From contig QJPP01007235.1 in assembly GCA_003996215.1 (NCBI GenBank), positions 1,984,001 through 2,048,000 of the forward strand: a DNA stretch of 64,000 nucleotides. The letters are read 5' to 3'. Position 1 is the stretch's first letter; each line of letters opens with the position of its first letter. The position numbers and the translations under genes were made by a program. Below, in pieces: positions 60,401-64,000 of the stretch. Under the pieces are notes generated by a model, which was not told where the DNA came from, ran no database searches, and saw only the letters and a list, made by a program, of their open reading frames with translations. The DNA is from Jaltomata sinuosa (lineage: Eukaryota; Streptophyta; Magnoliopsida; Solanales; Solanaceae).

Positions 60401-63400
60401 AGCCTTCGTAATTCATTTTTCGTCTCTCCACTTATATGACAGATCCTTTACCTTTAAGATTGGCCTTGTTGGCTTCTCATAACTCATAAAATCATCACTA
60501 TCTGCAGGAGCACCCTTTGAAAAGCTGTGAGATCTAAAACTTAGTAGACCAATTTTCCCTGTAAGAACCCCCAAAACATAAGAACCGGGTCTCTGCGGAG
60601 GTAAATTGATCATGATTGTATTCCTTCCGGGCTTTAATATTGTCGCACCAGACCTTTTTATTGCCTGAGGAAAAAGCTCAGAAAAGCTTATTGCACTAGA
60701 AGATACACTTTCTAAAAACTACTTGAGGAAACGGGATAGAGAGTAAAACAGAATACCTTAACACCCTCATCGGTATTAGTTGTGGCAGTGAGAGTTAGAC
60801 TAAGTGATTCTAGAGTAATGTCATTTGGAAATCCACTCCATACAGTGACGGAGAGTGTACCAGGATCGCCATCACAAAGCTGCAGTGGTGGTCCAGGATT
60901 GCCAGAAAATGTTATCAGTGAGGACACATCTAGAGGCACGGTGTGTTCCATCTCACTATGAGCAAGACAAACCACTTCAGACTGAAATGCTTGACGTTCC
61001 TTGCTGGAGAACAATCCTTTATCCAATGAGAGCAATCTTACACATGAAGATAGATAACCAGCTTGATCACCAAGTTCCTTTTGGCACTCAGCTAAATTGG
61101 GAAGGACCTCAGCCAAAAGATTCTGCCATCCTTCACCAGAATAAAGAGCACAAACCTTTTCATACAATTTTGCAGCAAGATCATAATTTCCGTTCTTATG
61201 GAAGACAGCTGCAATTTCACCATCAAGTACAACTCCATGCCTCTTCCACCATGAACGATGATAGTTGTTGGCAGCACCTTTTGACAGCTCCAGGTATTTT
61301 TCCTAAGATTAAAACTGATTAGAATTGCATAAAGGAATGAAGAACATAAAAGAAAACATGACTCTACATAAATACTAAAAATTAATCTACTGCTGAATAA
61401 TGCATGCCAAGGTTTCCAATTCACGAGCAATTAAAAAAAGATATATGCAGAACTCTAATTCGCAGTGTCATGCCTATTCACAAGTAGTATACAGAACTCT
61501 ATTATAAGTACCATTACTATTCACAGGTACACATATAATCCTTAGAGAAGATAGGAACCTCAAATTCCTCGACAGAAGACAATGATTTCCACAGTTCTGC
61601 ATCAGAAATTGTACTCCGCAAAGCATGCTCAGCAGCAACACAAATTTCTGAAAGCCTCAAAGGTCGGCTGATTGAGCTCTCAAAGTTTCCAGGCGAAGAG
61701 TTAGTTCTTGACATTGATATCGACTGTGCTTTTGCTGGTGAAGACATTGAACCTGAGCTGTCGGCAGATGACGACAAGGTAAGAGCTCAGCCTTTGAGGT
61801 TACAATAGAACATATGAAAATGTGAAACCTCTTGGGGAAACTAACACCAATGTTCTAATCTAATTTTGGATTTTTTACCATATGGTCTCAGGAAAACATC
61901 CTTAGTCAAAATATTAGTAAGAAATCCATGAAAACGACATAGACCAATCATCCCTTTTTATGTGCCCTGCTTTCTCTTAATGATGTTCTCAGTAGGTAAT
62001 TCTTGGACTAATAAAAAATAATGACACTCGTGTAAACCATAGTCTTTGTCCATGCATCCATATAATTACACCTTGAAGGTGCTCTCGAGTGATCAACTAC
62101 AACAGTCTATTCAGCTTTATATCCTCCAGTAATTCACTTAAATTGGCACAGGTATGTTTATAAATAGCATTTTTATTCAGCTTACCGATTGTTCGAAGAA
62201 TATGTTGCTGTTTTTGAAAACTAGAGCAATTTTCAACTGCACAATAGTGTTAAGTGAAGCAGAAACGTATTAAGTCAAGAAAGCAAAGAGGAGCCGTAAG
62301 CTTGTCGCTTCCTATACAAGCAATATAGGAAAATTATCAAACTTCTTTTTTTAACACGACAAACTATCGAACTTCTAAAATTTTCAAATCATGGCAACTG
62401 ATAATCTCAAAACAGCCCAATCACCCAACCTTTACCATGTTAAGTATGGAAATGCACTAAATAAAAAAGTACAAATAAAGCATTCATCTTAATCAATCTC
62501 CATTACCCATCAATTGCATTTGGATGTCCATCAAACATTTCAAACACATTCCCAGCAGAAATAGAAGCTCTTCTGCGATTTGCTTCACGCAAAAGTACAG
62601 ATGGTTCTAGAGGCAAAGGCTTCCTCTGGATACCAAAATGTTTAACCCGCAGACTTTCTTCAAACATCATCTGCAAAGAAATTGTGTCCAACGGTATCAG
62701 ATGGCATTTCCATTGAAAACATAAATGCAAACAATGTCAAAAGTGATATTGGGTCCATTATTGCTGGCTAAGCAGACCTTTGAAAATTTGAAATGTGTTA
62801 AGGACCAACATGATTAATATGGGAATGCAGGTACACAAGAGAAACTCAAATGTTGTCAGTTAGTCTATTATAAAAGTATTCACCCTGCCAATGGCACCAT
62901 GAACTCAGATTGGAGGTCAGAACATGAAAATTTTACCTCTTCTACTTACAACTCGAATAATATTAGCTATTTGTGTACAATACAACAATGATTTGCCAAA
63001 CCTCTAGCTTTTTTAGTTGCTTAATTTTCATTTTGTATATGTCAGCGGCTTGCCTATATGCTACATATTCCTTCCTAAGCTTATCTCTTAACCTACAGAA
63101 TGAGTCCTAACTGTTCTTTCAAAATGTCTGACAGTCGATGAGAAGGGAGGAATTTTACTTTACAAAGCCTTTCAGAAGCATCTACTTCATTAACTTTAGC
63201 AGTCACCATTCTTAAAATTTTCAGCTAGGTAATCGCTATAGGAGAAATTAGTTCCCATGCATTCTCCACACCCCAAAAGAATGGTATGCTTTTAGATGGG
63301 CATTGCCTTTCTGGCTTATCTTCAATAACCACGAGTAAAAACACACCTTTTCTTTCACAAGCACCTCAGATGAAGCATCGGGAGGAAGAGAAGGCCAAAC

Positions 63401-64000
63401 TCCTGGCTTAGGCCAAGGCAGCATGCTAAGCGAAGCACTGCTCAAAAGAATGAAAATATACATGAGCTTTCAGTAAATTAAACAGCCTTTATTGTATGAC
63501 TAGGATTACCCTCCTGTAGGATGGTTGGTTCAGAAAATGCCCCAATACAAGAAAAAGATGTTGTCAAGAGCAAACAGGGCGAGTACCTGTTCACAGGACT
63601 TCTTTCAATATGTAATCCATAACCAATTAAATATGCCAGCCGCATGAACTGCCACAACCATAACAAGCTTCAACGGAAGGCAGAGAGTAATTTGTTATAA
63701 GTAAAGCTAAAGGAACAACAACTGAATCAACAATCAAAATTATTTGAAAATTTGAGCAAAATGACAGCCCTTTAAAGCTGCATACATGTGACCAGCGTTT
63801 CAAAACTGGACAACAAATTCCGTGTAGGATGGTCAAGATTAAGATAGTCTTCAGTAGATACATGTGACCACATCAGATGATACTTCTTAGCATAGCTTAA
63901 TTTACCTTAGTACGACATAAAGAATAAAGGTCCCCCTGAACACGGTAAAACTCTTTTTCAGTGTCAGGAGCCACTTGTCCATCTTTGTATTGAGAAGCAG
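57402..64000 (-). CDS. TRS130 (CLUB): CLUB/TRS130 TRAPPII subunit, C-terminal part
   Basis: Fourteen exons are visible: 64000-63906 (cut by the window edge), 63648-63587, 63437-63347, 62670-62507, 61757-61559, 61302-60757, 60664-60452, 60251-59864, 59768-59672, 59570-59486, 59094-58905, 58509-58211, 57778-57688 and 57577-57402. All have GT/AG borders and compatible phases, giving about 898 residues to a TGA stop. They match the C-terminal 70% or so of Arabidopsis CLUB/TRS130 (about 1,260 aa), with FYRVQGDLYSLCRTK, YLIGYGLHIERSPVN, NPGPPLQLCDGDPG, a TRAPPC10-type beta-rich C terminus, and the end VAGYVRPPQLGLPNV. TRS130 is a specific subunit of TRAPPII, which activates RAB-A GTPases at the trans-Golgi and is needed for cell-plate formation and polarised secretion. 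No frameshift was found. Confidence 0.93.

Noticed and set aside
60855..61322. 155-codon plus-strand ORF
   Set aside because: Antisense shadow of the large CLUB exon 61302-60757.

Overview
This is a stretch of AT-rich plant nuclear DNA from a eudicot, most likely a member of the Solanaceae. The genes have plant-type GT/AG introns and encode plant families (ULTRAPETALA, LDL2, THESEUS1, CLUB/TRS130). The intergenic DNA carries short retroelements of the tobacco/tomato TS-SINE type, Stowaway-like and 'GTTTGGCC' MITEs, and nuclear copies of mitochondrial DNA. I cannot name the species.

Region 1 (1-20.7 kb) is a rearranged cluster of two chromatin-factor genes. An apparently intact ULTRAPETALA-like gene (+) opens the window. 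It is followed by three decayed tandem copies of its 5' half (5.4-12.2 kb); the last also keeps wreckage of the later exons. An intact two-exon LDL2-type histone demethylase gene (-) lies at 12.6-15.2 kb. An inverted, frameshifted copy of that gene lies at 17.6-20.2 kb and ends in the last few codons of a ULT gene on the opposite strand. Stubs at 2.45 kb and 20.6 kb show that a convergent ULT/LDL2 pair was copied as a unit and that each copy then lost a different half. One working ULT and one working LDL2 remain, about 10 kb apart.

Region 2 (23-64 kb) is a conserved gene block: a secreted root-cap/LEA-related protein (+), a THESEUS1-type receptor kinase (-), a small CxxC protein (-), a membrane-anchored methyltransferase (+), tRNA-Gln(CUG) (+), and the C-terminal 70% or so of a CLUB/TRS130 TRAPPII subunit gene (-), whose 5' end lies beyond the window. 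From memory, the order root-cap/LEA - THE1 - methyltransferase - CLUB matches Arabidopsis At5g54370-At5g54440. Here THE1 and the methyltransferase are separated by more than 21 kb of mostly MITE-filled DNA.

The genes do not form a pathway. ULT and LDL2 both act on chromatin state (a trithorax-type factor and an H3K4 demethylase). THE1 and the root-cap protein are cell-wall or secreted proteins, and CLUB acts in vesicle traffic to the cell plate and wall. No CRISPR array, intact autonomous transposon or virus was seen.
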